Positions 32,200 through 33,292 of a stretch of DNA of 33,292 nt are shown one piece after another. Every line of letters begins with the position of its first letter. Within the stretch, counting starts at the first letter, position 1. The DNA lies in the NCBI GenBank assembly GCA_964439745.1, contig CAYTQK010000002.1, positions 1 through 33,292 of the forward strand, in the 5' to 3' direction. The notes under the pieces were generated by a model. The model worked only from the letters and a program-made list of their open reading frames with translations. It did no database searches and was not told the DNA's origin. The translations under genes and the position numbers were made by a program. Source of the stretch: CAYTQK01 sp964439745 (GTDB taxonomy: Bacteria; Desulfobacterota; Desulfobacteria; Desulfobacterales; Desulfosudaceae).

Positions 32200-32981
32200 T
32201 ACCGACACATTACCGTCTGTGCCTGCTACTGGGGGCACTTTTGTTCAGCGGCTGCGCCCTGCTGCCGGATCGTCTGCCCCCGCCGGTGCCCGAAGCCGAG
32301 CGCATCAGCCGGCCGGCCCGGCAGATTCTGGATGAAATTTCCCGGCGCAACGCCGGCCTGAATACGTACAAGGGGATAGGCACCCTGGCCTTGCGGCATC
32401 AGGGACAGTCACAGCAGGCGCGGCTGGCCTGGCTGGCGGCCGTTCCGGAAAAAGTCCGACTGGAAGTGCTGATGCCGTCAGGGCAGCCCTTTCTCTCCCT
32501 GTCCACGGATGGCCGCCATGTCTATTTGCTGAAACACAGCGGTAAAAAACGCTTTTTGAAACGATCCGCCGAACAGATCACGCTGGAAGCCTTCATCCAT
32601 GTCCCCATCACCCCGGAAACGATCATTACCATCCTGGCCGGACAGATTCCGCTGATCGACTATTACACCGCCTCGCTGGCATCCGCAGACGGTCAACCGG
32701 ACCGGCTGGTACTGACCGACCGCAAAAAAGAGCGGACCGAGATCATTCACCTGGACCCGGATACCGGCGCCCCTTTCCGCCTGGAATTTCTTGAAAAGAA
32801 TGCCCGGCCGCTTTTCATCATCGAACGGCGCGGCAGCCGCCGGGTGGATAGGTATGAAATCCCGGAAACGATCACCCTCACGGCGGCCGGCGGCACTTCC
32901 GCCGTGATCACCGTTGACCGCTACTGGGCCAACACCGAAATCTCGCCGGAAAAATTCATCCTGAACGACCCCCGCGGGTAG
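32196..32981 (+). CDS. LolB-like / DUF4292-like outer-membrane lipoprotein
   Basis: 261 aa, signal peptide with lipobox LFSGC (Cys20). After a Pro-rich stretch the rest looks like the incomplete beta-barrel of the LolA/LolB fold: alternating strands (YKGIGTLALRHQG, VRLEVLMPSGQPFLSL, FRLEFLEKNARPLFII) and the helix-turn ITPETIITILAGQIPL. LolB inserts lipoproteins in the outer membrane; DUF4292-type relatives have unknown clients. The 4-bp overlap with the TPR lipoprotein suggests a joint role in envelope assembly. Confidence 0.75.
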   Translation: MIPTHYRLCLLLGALLFSGCALLPDRLPPPVPEAERISRPARQILDEISRRNAGLNTYKGIGTLALRHQGQSQQARLAWLAAVPEKVRLEVLMPSGQPFLSLSTDGRHVYLLKHSGKKRFLKRSAEQITLEAFIHVPITPETIITILAGQIPLIDYYTASLASADGQPDRLVLTDRKKERTEIIHLDPDTGAPFRLEFLEKNARPLFIIERRGSRRVDRYEIPETITLTAAGGTSAVITVDRYWANTEISPEKFILNDPRG

Positions 32982-33037
32982 CCCGGGTTCGGCCGGGTGA
33001 TACCGGGGATGACCCCTTCATTCAGGCGGAAACTGCC

Positions 33038-33292
33038 ATGCCGGATCTGTTTGACAAGACAGCCATTGCCCTGGAGCGGCGGCTTTATCGCTGCCGCAAC
33101 GTGATCACCCTGGGCGTCCGCACCAACTTTTCCGATTACCCGGCCCGGGAGGCCGAACTCATCCGCGGGGCTGAAAAAATTTATTACCCTTCCGTGTTTT
33201 ATGCCGATATTCTCAACGCCATGGGCAAGGACACCTTTCCCAGTTACCACAATTACAAATCCGTCCAGGATAAAATCAAGCAGACCGCCCTG
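33038..33292 (+). CDS. ATP-grasp (RimK-like) protein, 3' end beyond the window
   Basis: First 85 codons only, ATG with AGGCGGA 7 nt upstream. The visible N-terminal part (VITLGVRTNFSDY, KIYYPSVFYADILNAMGK, FPSYHNYKSVQDKIKQTAL) resembles the pre-ATP-grasp region of RimK-like ligases, where the DKIKQTAL helix precedes the ATP-binding core. Catalytic residues lie outside the window, so the call is provisional. It lies 56 bp after the LolB-like gene, same strand. Confidence 0.6.
   Translation, partial: MPDLFDKTAIALERRLYRCRNVITLGVRTNFSDYPAREAELIRGAEKIYYPSVFYADILNAMGKDTFPSYHNYKSVQDKIKQTAL

Overview
The window looks like a chromosome segment of a Gram-negative, anaerobic Desulfobacterota (Desulfobacteraceae-like) bacterium; this is an inference. 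It rests on the density of PAS/GAF hybrid histidine kinases, an outer-membrane lipoprotein pair, a 2-hydroxyacyl-CoA dehydratase/activase remnant, a selenium-trait operon whose selD carries an in-frame UGA, and cohesin/dockerin-type surface proteins. Most of the window is GC-rich; 19.4-24.7 kb is visibly more AT-rich and full of broken genes.

Layout. (1) 1-9.3 kb, plus strand: one tightly packed signalling operon. It holds two hybrid kinases with near-duplicate catalytic halves but different sensors (PAS/GAF/PocR versus tandem periplasmic solute-binding domains), a stand-alone B12-binding protein with the CarH-type Wx9EH signature, a soluble PAS kinase, an unrecognised all-helical protein and a receiver-only regulator. 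It ends at a strong hairpin shared with the convergent gene. (2) 9.3-19.4 kb, minus strand: three transcription units. The first is a membrane-anchored cohesin protein plus a cohesin lipoprotein (19304-17477). The second is a signalling operon of a pseudo-receiver protein, a degenerate kinase with another pseudo-receiver, a REC-HD-GYP c-di-GMP phosphodiesterase and a membrane hybrid kinase (17259-11903). The third is a secreted protein with HAF-like repeats, a cohesin and a dockerin (11435-9351). Each unit is preceded by a sigma-54 (-24/-12) promoter-like sequence. About 75-95 bp further upstream of each lies a 17-bp dyad, GTYCTG-N5-CAGGAY. I read this as one sigma-54 regulon controlled by one unidentified enhancer-binding protein.

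(3) 19.6-24.7 kb, plus strand: a decaying island. It has an IS630-type transposase fragment, the 3' end of a 2-hydroxyacyl-CoA dehydratase subunit, its activase broken by a one-base A-run deletion, and then an intact-looking selenium operon (zinc-ribbon protein, YedE transporter, TusA-like carrier, DUF3343 carrier, NAD(P)H-hydrate-dehydratase-like kinase). The operon ends in a truncated selD whose active-site residue is encoded by UGA followed by a SECIS-like hairpin. A 174-bp MITE-like element with 29-bp imperfect terminal inverted repeats lies just downstream. (4) 24.7-28.1 kb, minus strand: a PAS hybrid kinase and an NtrC-type regulator (GAFTNA instead of GAFTGA). (5) 28.1-33.3 kb: doubtful small ORFs behind a good sigma-70 promoter, tRNA-Arg(TCT), then rpoH, a TPR lipoprotein with an embedded LysM domain, a LolB-like lipoprotein and the start of an ATP-grasp gene.

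The candidate undescribed system is the middle block: a non-cellulosomal cohesin/dockerin surface assembly co-regulated with a pseudo-receiver/c-di-GMP signalling operon through shared sigma-54 promoters and a shared palindrome. All calls are from reading the sequence; no database search was run.
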